Shown here piece by piece: positions 1 to 8,893 of a stretch of DNA of 40,260 nucleotides. The translations under genes were made by a program, and so were the position numbers. This DNA is from Clostridiales bacterium UBA1770 (GTDB lineage Bacteria; Bacillota; Clostridia; Oscillospirales; CAG-272), in assembly GCA_002315325.1 (NCBI GenBank), contig DCGU01000071.1, forward strand, positions 4,975-45,234, given 5' to 3'. The notes under the pieces are model-generated. The model was not told where the DNA came from, searched no databases, and worked only from the letters and a program-made list of their open reading frames with translations. Position 1 is the stretch's first letter, and each line of letters opens with the position of its first letter.

Positions 1-1163
1 AGCAAATAGGAAATCTTGGAGGCGTACAGCACGTACAGCGTGTCGCGGCCAGCCAGTTTGACGTAATAGCCGCTGCCGTCGGGCGTGGAGTCGCCGATGT
101 AGACGCGATAGGACAGGCCTGCCACACCGGACTCGTAGGTGGCCGTTTTTTCGTTGTAATAGCGTTCCGTGATGACGAAGTAGTTCTGGCTGGAGACGTC
201 GCAAATGGAGCCGTCCTCGTTGTACAGCACGTTGAAACCGTATTCCTCGTAGCCGTACTTGGAAACGACCGCATCCCACGTCATACGCAGCGTGGACCAG
301 GACTGGTCGGCTGCGGCGCAGACGCCGGCGTAGGCCGTGCCGTCGTAGGAAAGACCAGTGACGTTTTCAAAGCCTTCAAAGTTCACCTGGTTGGTGCCGT
401 CGGCGGCGCGCCACGTCGTGAAGCGGTAGGTGCCGTGTTCGTTGTGTACTTCCAAACTGTGGACGTTGGTCTGCATAATCTGGGGGTACATCATGACGCT
501 GACGTTGTCGCTGTAGACCATCTCGCCCTCGTCGGTGTCGACAACGGCGAAATAGGCGGCGTCACCCGTCTCGGGGTCAACCTGAATCTGGTTGCCGGAA
601 GCGGCGATGAAGTAGGTGATTTTGCCCTGTCCCGTCTTTTTATAGACGGTATTGGGGTCGTCGTCGTAACTGTAGGTGTAGGCGGTCATGGCCTCGCCGT
701 CGGGCGTGAACAGGACGTATTTGCCGTCCACGGCCTTGACCGTGTAGTTGGTGCCGTCCACGTCTTCAAAATGATACACGTTGACGATAAACTTTCGAAT
801 CAGGGGAATGGAAATAGCCAATACCAGCACGACACACAGCAGCGCCAAAATGGCGATGCGCTGCGTGCGCAACAGGGACTTCGTTTTTTTAGTCGTCTCG
901 GGCTGCTGCGCAGCGGCGGCCGTTTCGGTCGTCGGGCGCTTCCAGTGTGCCCACAGCGTAAAATCGGTATCCTGTGTGACGATATCGCCGGAGCAAATCT
1001 TTTGCCCGCCGCTTTTTTCGGTGTACCAGCCGTCGAAGACCCAGCCGTGCCGTTCTGCACCGGGCAGACGCGGCATGGCGGCGCCGACAGTCACCTCGAG
1101 TGACTGTTTATCAACGCGGCCGCGTTCCGGCTCTAAAATGACGTTAATAACGTTTGCACTCAT
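1..1163 (-). CDS. DUF4340-type membrane protein with N-terminal InlB-like repeat (partial)
   Basis: The gene starts at the ATG at 1163 and runs off the left edge of the window, leaving 387 complete codons and no stop. Its start overlaps the stop of the upstream GldG-like gene as ATGA, which implies translational coupling. Residues about 22-76 read like an InlB/Listeria-Bacteroides repeat (pattern GWVFDGWYT, then a sensible end FTLWAHW). A linker rich in Thr, Ala and Gln follows, then one membrane segment at about 103-122, then an extracytoplasmic region resembling DUF4340 (ending motif YYVKLAGRDTLYVL). DUF4340 proteins commonly follow GldF/GldG-type exporter genes, so this is probably an accessory subunit of the same complex. 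The family call rests on context and sequence pattern. The odd feature is the InlB-like repeat on what should be the cytoplasmic side of the membrane. Confidence 0.75.
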   Translation of the reverse strand, partial: MSANVINVILEPERGRVDKQSLEVTVGAAMPRLPGAERHGWVFDGWYTEKSGGQKICSGDIVTQDTDFTLWAHWKRPTTETAAAAQQPETTKKTKSLLRTQRIAILALLCVVLVLAISIPLIRKFIVNVYHFEDVDGTNYTVKAVDGKYVLFTPDGEAMTAYTYSYDDDPNTVYKKTGQGKITYFIAASGNQIQVDPETGDAAYFAVVDTDEGEMVYSDNVSVMMYPQIMQTNVHSLEVHNEHGTYRFTTWRAADGTNQVNFEGFENVTGLSYDGTAYAGVCAAADQSWSTLRMTWDAVVSKYGYEEYGFNVLYNEDGSICDVSSQNYFVITERYYNEKTATYESGVAGLSYRVYIGDSTPDGSGYYVKLAGRDTLYVLYASKISYL

Positions 1164-3280
1164 GTGTTCTTTCTCCTCACCATAATCACGGTGCCGGCGG
1201 CAAGACATACGAATGCGGGGATTAAGACGAGCAACAGGGTGTCACGGGTCATACGCGCCGTGGTAATGCTGTCGATGGTGGTGTCGGCGAAGGGCTTGAG
1301 GTCCAAACCGACGGCGACGTTCTCGCGGCCCATGGTACGCAGCACGGACAAAAGCACGTCGGTGTTGCCGAAGGTGGCGGACTGCAGGAACTCTTCACTT
1401 GCAAAGTCGGTGGAGGCGACGACGCCGAAGTAGTGGTTGTTGGTAATGACGTTACCGAAGGAGTCGGTCGCCTGGGAATCGTATTCGTAGGTGACGGCCA
1501 TGAGCGTGTAGGAACCGGCCGTGTCGACCTTCTCCCCGGCAGCCTCGGTATAGGCGCCGCTGCCGGCGGTGAAGATATTGTGGCGCAGGCGGGATACGCC
1601 GTTGCCGTTATAGGAATAGTAGGCAAAGGTTTCCTCGTCGTCGTCCAGGTCTTCCTCGTCGACGTAGGTCAGGTTGTACATACCCGAAACACCCAGGGAC
1701 GTTGCGTTCTTAAAGACGACCTTGGCGGGGCTGGACTGCTCCAGCATGGTGGAAAGCATACCGGATGCCATACCCGTCGTGACGTAATCGGCCACGATGG
1801 TGGCGCCGTTGGAGGTCAGGGAAGAGGCGGGATCTTTGACCAGCTGGTTGTACTCGTCGTCACCCACCGCTGCGCGGTTGACGGTGATGCCCCATTCTTC
1901 CATATATTCTTCCAGGTTGGTGAGTTTCGGCGTGTAGGCGTCGATGAACAGCAAGAAGCTGTTCCCCTCGTCCAGGAAGCGGTCCAGCTTTTCACATTCG
2001 GACACACCGTCCGTGACGGAGTTGTCGTCGAAGTAGGAAATAAAGTCGGTCTGGGGGTTGAAGGAGATAATCAGGCGGCAATCCTCGGGGATTTCGTCCT
2101 CGAGCAGGTCGATATAGGCAATCTGGAAGCCTGCGCCGTAGGTCAGGGAATACAGCAGTTCGTAATCGTAAATGGTTTCGTTGTGGTTGGTGGTCAGGCC
2201 GCAGACGGGCGCGTCGGCACGCGTTACGGCCAGGATGCCGGTGGACAGGTACTTTTCACCGTTGTAGGCCCAGGGCGTCGAATCGCTGTCGCTTTCAAAA
2301 ACGAAGAAGGAACGCAGCCCGTACAAACGGAATTCGGTACCGCTGGTTACAATCACGTCGCTGGTGTTGATGGTGGCACCCGACGTTGCCTTGTATTTCT
2401 GCACGGCACTGGGATTTAAGTAAATATCCACGCAAACGACCTCGATATATTCGGGGAAAGCCTTTTCCAGGTTCAGGGCCGTCTGGTAGACGATGTTGGC
2501 GTAGTAGTTGTCAATCAGGTTGTCCGCGGTGTCACAGAAGATAATTTGTACCTTGGTGTCCTGGAAGGCGGTCAGCTTGTTCAGCTTGGTGACGGCGTCG
2601 TACAGCGGCTCGTTATTGGCGGCGTTGACGGCGTTGGCCTTTTTGATGATGCGGTTCAGGGCCGCAATATAGTTGTTAATGGTGGTAATCTTGCGGTTGA
2701 AGTCGCCCACGGCGTCGTTGTAGGACACCATGTTCGCGTTGGCTCTGTCGGACAGGTTGCCGGTCGCCAGCGTCTTGCCGGTGCGGTCCAAATACAGTTC
2801 ATCGGCCGCAGAAAATTCTTCCAAATACTGCCGATAGTATTGGGCAGCCTGGGATTCCGTTCCGCCCGTGAAGAAGTCGAAGATATCGGCGTAGCTGTCG
2901 TAATAATCTTCCTTCAGGGTTTCAATCAGCGCGACCGTTTCGGCAGTCACCAGTTTGTTGATGACGGCGTCGTTTTGGTACACGGTGGTTTCGTTAATGC
3001 CGCCGACCGTCGGGTTGAAGGCGGCTGCGTCGACGTTGAAGTCGTCGAAGGTGCCGGACAAGAGGGTCTCGCATTCTTTGGTGACCGAGAACAATCCTTC
3101 ACTGGTTAAGTCGAAGCGCAGCGACAGGCCGCATTTGTCGGTCAGCAGCGTAATAATGACGTTCAGGATGACGACGGCTGCCACAACGGCGGCAGTCAGT
3201 GCCACGGATACCGAGCCGTGCTTCCATTTTTTGCTGCGGCCGATATCGCTGTTGGTTAATTTATTCACGTTAAAAGCCAT
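1160..3280 (-). CDS. GldG-like ABC exporter accessory protein
   Basis: The protein has 706 residues. The ATG at 3280 is chosen over one ten codons upstream because GGAGG lies nine bases before it. It has an N-terminal membrane segment (about 23-47), a large extracytoplasmic region of about 630 residues, and a C-terminal membrane segment (about 680-701) followed by the positive tail RRKNT. This two-anchor layout, and the position directly after an ABC-2 permease, match GldG-like proteins of the ABC-type_uncharacterised/Gldg family. These pair with an ATPase and permease, in gliding Bacteroidetes and more generally in Firmicutes exporters of unknown substrate. The extracytoplasmic part is rich in Asp, Asn, Thr and Tyr. 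It overlaps the DUF4340 gene by four bases and lies 20 bases after the permease gene. The substrate cannot be deduced. Confidence 0.8.
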   Translation of the reverse strand: MAFNVNKLTNSDIGRSKKWKHGSVSVALTAAVVAAVVILNVIITLLTDKCGLSLRFDLTSEGLFSVTKECETLLSGTFDDFNVDAAAFNPTVGGINETTVYQNDAVINKLVTAETVALIETLKEDYYDSYADIFDFFTGGTESQAAQYYRQYLEEFSAADELYLDRTGKTLATGNLSDRANANMVSYNDAVGDFNRKITTINNYIAALNRIIKKANAVNAANNEPLYDAVTKLNKLTAFQDTKVQIIFCDTADNLIDNYYANIVYQTALNLEKAFPEYIEVVCVDIYLNPSAVQKYKATSGATINTSDVIVTSGTEFRLYGLRSFFVFESDSDSTPWAYNGEKYLSTGILAVTRADAPVCGLTTNHNETIYDYELLYSLTYGAGFQIAYIDLLEDEIPEDCRLIISFNPQTDFISYFDDNSVTDGVSECEKLDRFLDEGNSFLLFIDAYTPKLTNLEEYMEEWGITVNRAAVGDDEYNQLVKDPASSLTSNGATIVADYVTTGMASGMLSTMLEQSSPAKVVFKNATSLGVSGMYNLTYVDEEDLDDDEETFAYYSYNGNGVSRLRHNIFTAGSGAYTEAAGEKVDTAGSYTLMAVTYEYDSQATDSFGNVITNNHYFGVVASTDFASEEFLQSATFGNTDVLLSVLRTMGRENVAVGLDLKPFADTTIDSITTARMTRDTLLLVLIPAFVCLAAGTVIMVRRKNT

Positions 3281-3300
3281 GATGTTGTACCTCCTAACGT

Positions 3301-4071
3301 TCAGGACCAACGGCGTTTCTCATAAACGCGGATGGTTAAGAACAGGAAAACGAATGCGATGGATGCAAAGTAGATAAACGCCGCTAAGTCAAATTGCCCG
3401 CTGGCAAAGACGGCGTATCTGTCCAAAACGGACACCCAGTTGAAGACGAAACGGACGGGGTAGGACGTGATGAGCTGTTCACCGTCGCTGTCGGTGGCGT
3501 TGTTGATGATGTTCACCAACAGCAGGCCCAGGTTGACGGCGATGGTAATGACGGCGGCGGACAACTGGTTTTCCGCCATGGAGGAAATCAGGATACCTAC
3601 GGCCAGGAAGGCGGCGCCCAGCAAAAGGAGCCCGAAGAATTGGCCCAGTACCTGCGGGGTATAGGGACCGATGTGCGCCGTGAGGTAGTCGGCGGCACCG
3701 CGCTCTTCAGCGCCCAGTACGTAAATCGGAATCAGGTTAATGAGAGACAGCACCATGGAGCCGACGTAAATCGTCATAGCGGCCAGGAATTTGCCGAAGA
3801 CCATACCCGTAATCGTGACGGGGGAGGTCAGGAGCAGCTGTTCCGTTTTCATTTTACGTTCCTCGGCAAAGGAACGCATCGTGAGCAGCGGCAGCAGGAC
3901 CGCGAAGGCGTACAGCATGGTGGTGAAGTAGGTCGAGGTGCTGTAGCTTTTGTTGATAATCGTGGTGTAGCAGCAGCACAGCGCGGCAAAGACCAGGAAT
4001 ACGCCGCAGTAAATATACCCGATGGGGTTAATAAAGAAGGAACGCAGTTCTTTCCGATAAATCGCAAACAT
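3301..4071 (-). CDS. ABC-2 type permease (GldF-like)
   Basis: This is a 256-residue integral membrane protein with about six hydrophobic segments. The N-terminal motif (IYRKELRSFFINPIGYIY) is typical of ABC-2 permeases that work with GldG-like partners. The loop after the second membrane segment carries RSFAEERKMKTEQLLLTSP, a conserved cytoplasmic coupling region of this permease type. The start ATG at 4071 has AAAGGAG upstream. The gene lies five bases after the ATPase gene, so the two are surely co-transcribed. Its role is the membrane channel of the exporter energised by the upstream ATPase. Length and topology are normal for the family. Confidence 0.88.
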   Translation of the reverse strand: MFAIYRKELRSFFINPIGYIYCGVFLVFAALCCCYTTIINKSYSTSTYFTTMLYAFAVLLPLLTMRSFAEERKMKTEQLLLTSPVTITGMVFGKFLAAMTIYVGSMVLSLINLIPIYVLGAEERGAADYLTAHIGPYTPQVLGQFFGLLLLGAAFLAVGILISSMAENQLSAAVITIAVNLGLLLVNIINNATDSDGEQLITSYPVRFVFNWVSVLDRYAVFASGQFDLAAFIYFASIAFVFLFLTIRVYEKRRWS

Positions 4072-4076
4072 AGTGT

Positions 4077-5219
4077 TTAGTTCTCCTTTCCGTGGCTGTC
4101 CCAGGCGCGGTCGTCGTTGGCAGCGGCGGCATTGTCGTCATTTTGCAGGAGAGGCTGCTCTTCGGCACGCTTTTCGGCGGCCTGCGCCACCAAACCGCCG
4201 GCCAGTTCGGCCTCGGCGCTGATGCGGCCGTTTTTACGTTCGGGACGGGGCGCGGACTTGTAGCGCGTCGGCTTTTCTTCTTCCTTATCGGACAGGTTGA
4301 CGACGTTTAAGAAGATGTCCTCCAGGTTCATACCCTGCGCTTCCAGACCGATGAGCGGCCAATTGCGTTCGGCCAGCGTGTAGAACAGGTTCTTACGGAT
4401 ATCCGTGCCGGGCTCGCTTTCAATCAAATAGGTGACAGCGTCGCCGTCACGTTCGGCCAGCGCCTCACAATAGGCGATACCGGGGCGGGACTTGAGCATA
4501 TTCAGCACGTCCTTCTGCGGGCCGCAGATCTTGGCGTGGAAGCGGCGGTTATCGGCCACCACGCGGGAGATGTTCTCGGCCTTTTCGTCGGCGACGATCT
4601 TACCCTTGTTGATGATGACGATACGGTCGCAGGTGGCCTGTACCTCCTGCAGGATGTGCGTGGACAGGATAACCGTGTGGTCCTTGCCCAGCGAACGAAT
4701 CAGGTGGCGGATTTCGATGATCTGCTTGGGGTCAAGGCCGACGGTCGGCTCGTCGAAGATGATGACCGACGGATTGCCGATGAGCGCCTGCGCAATGCCG
4801 ACACGCTGACGGTAGCCCTTGGACAGGGTGCCGATAATGCGGCGGTAGACGTCGTTAATCTTGACAACGTCGCAAATCTGCTTGATATGTTCCTCACGCG
4901 GCTGCGTGCACTTTTTCAAATCGTAGATAAAATTGAGATATTCGCAAACGCGCATATCGGGATAGAGGGGCGGCATTTCGGGCAGATACCCGATTTTGCT
5001 CTTGACGGCCAGCGGGTCGTTCAAGACGTCCACACCGTCCACTTCGATGTTGCCGGAAGTGGAGGACAGATAGCCGGTCAGTACGTTCATCGTCGTGGAT
5101 TTGCCGGCACCGTTCGGCCCCAAAAAGCCGACGATTTCTCCGGTTTCCACCTGGAAACTGATGTCATCAACGGCACAATGCGTACCGTAATTTTTGACGA
5201 GGTGCTCGATTTTAATCAT
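4077..5219 (-). CDS. ABC transporter ATP-binding protein (GldA-like) with long C-terminal tail
   Basis: This 380-residue ATPase is the first gene of the exporter operon. Walker A is GPNGAGKST at about 34-42, the signature is LSKGYRQR at about 132-139, and Walker B is VIIFDEP at about 152-158, followed by TVGLDP. The switch His lies in VILSTHILQE. All catalytic motifs are intact, so it should hydrolyse ATP for the permease. The ABC domain with its usual C-terminal regulatory part ends near residue 308. The last 70 residues or so are a low-complexity tail rich in Glu, Ala, Arg and Asp with no recognised domain. No strong Shine-Dalgarno lies immediately before the ATG; the best candidates, AAGG and TAGG, are somewhat distant. 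A possible promoter is annotated just upstream. Confidence 0.92.
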   Translation of the reverse strand: MIKIEHLVKNYGTHCAVDDISFQVETGEIVGFLGPNGAGKSTTMNVLTGYLSSTSGNIEVDGVDVLNDPLAVKSKIGYLPEMPPLYPDMRVCEYLNFIYDLKKCTQPREEHIKQICDVVKINDVYRRIIGTLSKGYRQRVGIAQALIGNPSVIIFDEPTVGLDPKQIIEIRHLIRSLGKDHTVILSTHILQEVQATCDRIVIINKGKIVADEKAENISRVVADNRRFHAKICGPQKDVLNMLKSRPGIAYCEALAERDGDAVTYLIESEPGTDIRKNLFYTLAERNWPLIGLEAQGMNLEDIFLNVVNLSDKEEEKPTRYKSAPRPERKNGRISAEAELAGGLVAQAAEKRAEEQPLLQNDDNAAAANDDRAWDSHGKEN

Positions 5220-5241
5220 GGAGGATAGACCTACCTTTCCT

Positions 5242-5269
5242 TGTATATCGTAGAGATATAGGTTTACAA
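5242..5269 (-). promoter_or_regulatory. Possible promoter of the ABC exporter operon
   Basis: On the minus strand TTGTAA (5269-5264) is followed after 16 bases by TATACA (5247-5242). It is the only promoter-like pair seen in the 102-base gap between rarA and the exporter ATPase gene. No terminator hairpin was seen in that gap, so read-through from rarA is also possible. Confidence 0.4.
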
Positions 5270-5321
5270 ATTAATAGTATCGCGCGAGTGTGGGGGTGGC
5301 GTGTTTATTTTGTGAAACTTT

Positions 5322-6581
5322 TTACTTTTTCGGCTCGTCCGTCGGCTTTTTAATGCCCTTGACGGCGTCCCAATAGGCGGCGGCCGCCTGTTCGGTTTTG
5401 TTTTCGCCGGGAACGTAATATTTTTTACCCTTGAGGTCGTTCGGCAGATACTGCTGCGCAACGTAGTGGTTGGGGTAATCGTGGGGGTACTTGTATCCCT
5501 TAAACAACGGGCTTTGCAGATGCACCGGTACGTCGTTGCCCAGGCCCTGCTCGATATCCGCATCGGCGGCGTGCATGGCCAGGTACGTGGCGTTGGATTT
5601 GGGCGCCGTTGCCAATTGGATGGCGGCGTTGATTAAGGGAATCTTGGCCTCGGGCAGTCCCAGCTCGCGGGCCGATTCGCAGCAGGCGCGCGTCAGCATG
5701 GGGGCCAGCGGCCAGGCCGCCCCGATATCCTCGGACGCGATGACCTGCAAACGGCGGCACAGCGAATTGAGCTCGCCCAGCGAGAGCAGCTTGGACACGT
5801 AGAAGGCTGTGGCATCCGGGTCGGAACCGCGGATGGACTTTTGCAGGCAGGACAACAGGTCGTAGTGGGCGTCGTCGTTGAAGTTGCCGATGGGGCTGGA
5901 AAAAGCGTCCACGGTTTCTCTTTCGCAGGCGGCGCCTTCGTCGGTGGCAAAGAAGACGTTTTCAAACAGATTGACGGCACGGCGCACGTCGCCGCCGGCA
6001 CATTTGCCGACGTAGGCCAGTACCTCGTCGTCGGCCGTGCGGGGCGCTTTGTCCCCGGCGCTTTTATTCAAATAATCCAATGCGCGGCGCAAAACGGGTA
6101 CGACGGCCGCGGGGGCGACGCGTTTGAACTCGAACAGCGACGAGCGGGAAATGATGGCGTTGTAGACGTAGAAGTGCGGATTTTCCGTGGTGGAGGCAAT
6201 CAGCGTAATGCGGCCGTCCTCCATATATTCCAGCAGCGACTGCTGCTGTTTGCGGTTGAAATACTGAATCTCGTCCAGGTATAACAACAACCCGCCGGTG
6301 GAAAACACCGTGTTGGTTTCGGCAATGACGGCCTTGACGTCGGCCAGGGATGCCGACGTGGCGTTGAGCTTGCGGAAGACCATGCCCGACTGCGCGGCAA
6401 TGACCGACGCTGCCGTCGTCTTGCCGGTCCCGGGCGGACCGTAGAATATCATATTGGTCATGCGGCCGGATTCCAGCATGCGCCGGACGGTGCCGCGCGG
6501 GCCGAACAGGGCGTCCTGCCCGACGATGTCGTTGAAGGACGCGGGACGCAAAATGTCGGCCAGTTGTTCGTTATGGGCCAT
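5322..6581 (-). CDS. rarA: Replication-associated recombination protein A (RarA/MgsA)
   Basis: This 419-residue AAA+ ATPase resembles the clamp-loader/RuvB-like branch. Walker A is GPPGTGKTT at about 48-56, and Walker B is LLLYLDEIQYF with D103 and E104. The following stretch (LIASTTENPHF) holds sensor 1 and is characteristic of RarA/MgsA/WRNIP1. The C-terminal part (SPLFKGYKYPHDYPNHYVAQQYLP) is the diagnostic MgsA C-terminal domain. RarA acts in the cytoplasm at stalled replication forks. The start ATG at 6581 has GGGAGG five bases upstream. The gene lies 58 bases downstream of the metal exporter gene and may be transcribed with it. Length and motifs are normal. Many homologues have His-Arg-Phe-Asn after the Walker B Glu-Ile, where this one has Gln-Tyr-Phe-Asn. 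Confidence 0.95.
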   Translation of the reverse strand: MAHNEQLADILRPASFNDIVGQDALFGPRGTVRRMLESGRMTNMIFYGPPGTGKTTAASVIAAQSGMVFRKLNATSASLADVKAVIAETNTVFSTGGLLLYLDEIQYFNRKQQQSLLEYMEDGRITLIASTTENPHFYVYNAIISRSSLFEFKRVAPAAVVPVLRRALDYLNKSAGDKAPRTADDEVLAYVGKCAGGDVRRAVNLFENVFFATDEGAACERETVDAFSSPIGNFNDDAHYDLLSCLQKSIRGSDPDATAFYVSKLLSLGELNSLCRRLQVIASEDIGAAWPLAPMLTRACCESARELGLPEAKIPLINAAIQLATAPKSNATYLAMHAADADIEQGLGNDVPVHLQSPLFKGYKYPHDYPNHYVAQQYLPNDLKGKKYYVPGENKTEQAAAAYWDAVKGIKKPTDEPKK

Positions 6582-6611
6582 AACGACCTCCCGTACAGGA
6601 TTTGAAATAGC

Positions 6612-6645
6612 TTACAGTTTACAGTTCGGTGTTTACAGTTTACAG
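6612..6645. repeat. Short direct repeat TTACAGTTTACAG, two copies
   Basis: The 13-mer TTACAGTTTACAG occurs at 6612-6624 and 6633-6645, exactly 21 bases apart. Each copy itself contains TTACAG twice. The second copy overlaps the stop codon (TAA on the minus strand, 6642-6640) of the metal exporter gene. The function is unknown. Confidence 0.7.
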
Positions 6646-7524
6646 AATAAAGCCGATGCCGGAGCCGATGACGAAGCCGGCAAGGAGCAGAATGCAGACG
6701 ATTCTTACGTTTTCTTTCAAATTACGATTGGAGCGGAACAGCACGAGCAGGCCCACGCCGGCGTTAACCAGAAGGCCGGAGAGCAGGGGACCGATGCCGA
6801 TGACGCCGTTCGTATACAGGTCGGTGATCAAGACCGATGCGGCGCAGTTGGGGATGAGCCCCATCCAAGCGGCGATGGCTTCGCCCAGGAAATGACGCGC
6901 CGTGAACAGCGTGGACAGACGGTCCTCGCCGACCCACTCGAAGCCGAGACCGAGAAGCAGGGAAACGGCGAAAATCAGGCCGATCGTTTCGGCGGTGTGA
7001 ATCAGAGCGGCGAGAAAGATATTTTTGCCCTCGCATTTGCAATGCTCGCTGTGGCACAGCTCGTGAATCTCCTCGTGCAAACAGTCGTCGCCGTGCTCGT
7101 CACAGTGTTTATGATGGTCGGGATGATGCAAGAGGTCAATCAGAAATCCGACTGCCAAACCGGATGCCAGTTTGATGCCCAAAATGGTGAAGATGGTGCC
7201 GGCACCCACGTTCGAGGCAATCAGGATGGGCAGCATCTCGTCGGAGGTGGCCAGGAACACGGCTACCAGCGTACCCAGTGTGATGGTGCGGGTGGCGTAA
7301 AAGCCGGCAGCGGCACCCGAAAATCCGCATTGGGGAATTAAACCCAAAAGCGAGCCGAACAGGGGGCCCATATGGCCGGCTTTTTCCAGCACAGCGTCGG
7401 TTTTATGGGAGGCCTTGTGCTCGATGTATTCGAGGATGAGATAGGTCAAATAGAGGATGGGGGCGATTTTCAGCGTGTCGACAACCGTTTCAAGCAGCAC
7501 GTCGAGAAAAAGGGAAAACGTCAT
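6640..7524 (-). CDS. ArsP_2-family heavy-metal/manganese exporter
   Basis: This 294-residue polytopic membrane protein is made of two related halves. The first carries GLIPQCGFSG (about 61-70) and the second GLIPNCA (about 223-229), the repeated motif of the ArsP_2 'putative 10TM heavy-metal exporter' family, often annotated as putative manganese transporter. Between the halves (about 133-164) is a cytoplasmic or surface loop with many His, Cys, Asp and Glu residues, likely a metal-binding or sensing loop. It should move a divalent metal across the cytoplasmic membrane; the actual substrate is not known. The start lies nine bases after the alr stop, so it is almost certainly translated from the alr transcript. 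The Shine-Dalgarno is poor (AAAGGA about 14 bases away). Confidence 0.82.
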   Translation of the reverse strand: MTFSLFLDVLLETVVDTLKIAPILYLTYLILEYIEHKASHKTDAVLEKAGHMGPLFGSLLGLIPQCGFSGAAAGFYATRTITLGTLVAVFLATSDEMLPILIASNVGAGTIFTILGIKLASGLAVGFLIDLLHHPDHHKHCDEHGDDCLHEEIHELCHSEHCKCEGKNIFLAALIHTAETIGLIFAVSLLLGLGFEWVGEDRLSTLFTARHFLGEAIAAWMGLIPNCAASVLITDLYTNGVIGIGPLLSGLLVNAGVGLLVLFRSNRNLKENVRIVCILLLAGFVIGSGIGFIL

Positions 7525-7533
7525 AGAGGTTCA

Positions 7534-8841
7534 TTAATCCTTTCCGGTGAATATGGTGGCGGACGACGCCGTATTGCGGTCGTCGGCGATGGTGATGCGC
7601 GGCACACGCGCGGAGACAAGACAAAGGGATTCGTAGGAGATGGTATGGGCACGTGCGGCCAGGGCATCCAGCTGTGCGGGGTTATCGCCGAACAGCACGA
7701 CGCGGTCACCGATACGCACGGGCAGGCCCGTGACGTCCGCCATGCATTGGTCCATACAGATGCGGCCGACCAGCGGTACCGAAACGGGACCGGCTGCCGT
7801 ACAGACCGTGACGCAGGCACCCGCGTAGGCGCGCACAAAGCCGTCGGCATAACCGATAGGCAGCGTTGCCAGCGTGCGCTCGCCCGAACATTTGTGGGCG
7901 GCACCGTAGCTGACGGTTTCACCCGCGGCAGGCACGTGGAGGTGGGAAACGACGGTACACAACCGCATCACGGGCCGCAAATGCAAATCGCGGCCGCCGG
8001 ACAGCGGATTGACGCCGTACAATAAGACGCCCAAACGCACGGCGTCGGCAGCGTATGCGGGATACCGCACGGCAGCGGCGCTGTTGCAAATATGTTTGCA
8101 GGGAATGGAAAGGCCGCCCTGTTCCAACGCTTTGACGGTGGTGTCAAACCGTTCGTATTGACGCTGCGTCAGCGAACCGTCGGGGGCTGCGCCGGTGTCG
8201 TCGGGATCGCCGTCGGCATCCGCCGTGGCAAAATGGGAAAAGATGCCCTCGATGACCAGCGTGTCGTCGCGCGCAATCCGTAGGATTTCATCGACGGCGG
8301 CGTCGGTTTGCACAGGCGTCTGCACGGTAAAACCGAGGCGGTTCATGCCGGTATCCAGCTTGACGTGCACACGGACTTTGACGCCGGCGCGGCGTGCCGC
8401 GTGTGCCAGGGATTCGGCATACGTTTCGGAAAAAACAGTTTGGATGATATCGTTGGCGGCCAGGACCTCCGCCTGTTCGGGCAGGGTGTATCCCAGGATC
8501 AGGATGTCGGCGTGCCTGCCGGCATTGCGCACGGCTTCACGGACCGGGAGTGCCTCGTCGATGCAGGAAACGCAGAAGAAATCGCAGCCCTCGTCCAGCA
8601 GGGCTTTGACGCAGGCGGTGGCGCCGTGACCGTAGGCGTCGGCTTTGACAACGGCCATCGGCCGCGTGTCGGCGGGCAGCAGTCGGCGCAGAACGTTGTA
8701 GTTGTGCGTCAATGCCGAGAGGTCGATTTCGGCCCAGGTTTTGTGCAGCGGCAGGTCGGGCAGCGGTGAGTAGAGCTTATACGCTTTTCGGTTTGCAGAC
8801 GATGCCGTTTTGGCCGTGTTTTCGGCTTTTTCCGCAGCCAT
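7534..8841 (-). CDS. alr: Alanine racemase
   Basis: This PLP enzyme of 435 residues interconverts L- and D-alanine for peptidoglycan. The PLP lysine is K66 in AVVKADAYGHG. The second catalytic base is Y312 in VSYGAAH, followed by TLPIGYADG. Both are intact. The ATG at 8841 is chosen over a start 17 codons upstream because AGGAGGTGAGGGT directly precedes it and the promoter lies further upstream. About 34 extra residues precede the usual family start (TWAEIDLSAL); they look unstructured and are rich in Ala and Lys. It is the first gene of a likely alr-exporter-rarA transcript and is divergent from the fatty-acid kinase gene. Confidence 0.96.
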   Translation of the reverse strand: MAAEKAENTAKTASSANRKAYKLYSPLPDLPLHKTWAEIDLSALTHNYNVLRRLLPADTRPMAVVKADAYGHGATACVKALLDEGCDFFCVSCIDEALPVREAVRNAGRHADILILGYTLPEQAEVLAANDIIQTVFSETYAESLAHAARRAGVKVRVHVKLDTGMNRLGFTVQTPVQTDAAVDEILRIARDDTLVIEGIFSHFATADADGDPDDTGAAPDGSLTQRQYERFDTTVKALEQGGLSIPCKHICNSAAAVRYPAYAADAVRLGVLLYGVNPLSGGRDLHLRPVMRLCTVVSHLHVPAAGETVSYGAAHKCSGERTLATLPIGYADGFVRAYAGACVTVCTAAGPVSVPLVGRICMDQCMADVTGLPVRIGDRVVLFGDNPAQLDALAARAHTISYESLCLVSARVPRITIADDRNTASSATIFTGKD

Positions 8842-8893
8842 ACCCTCACCTCCTATAATATACGCGCACAAATAATATAAAATAATCCACAAT

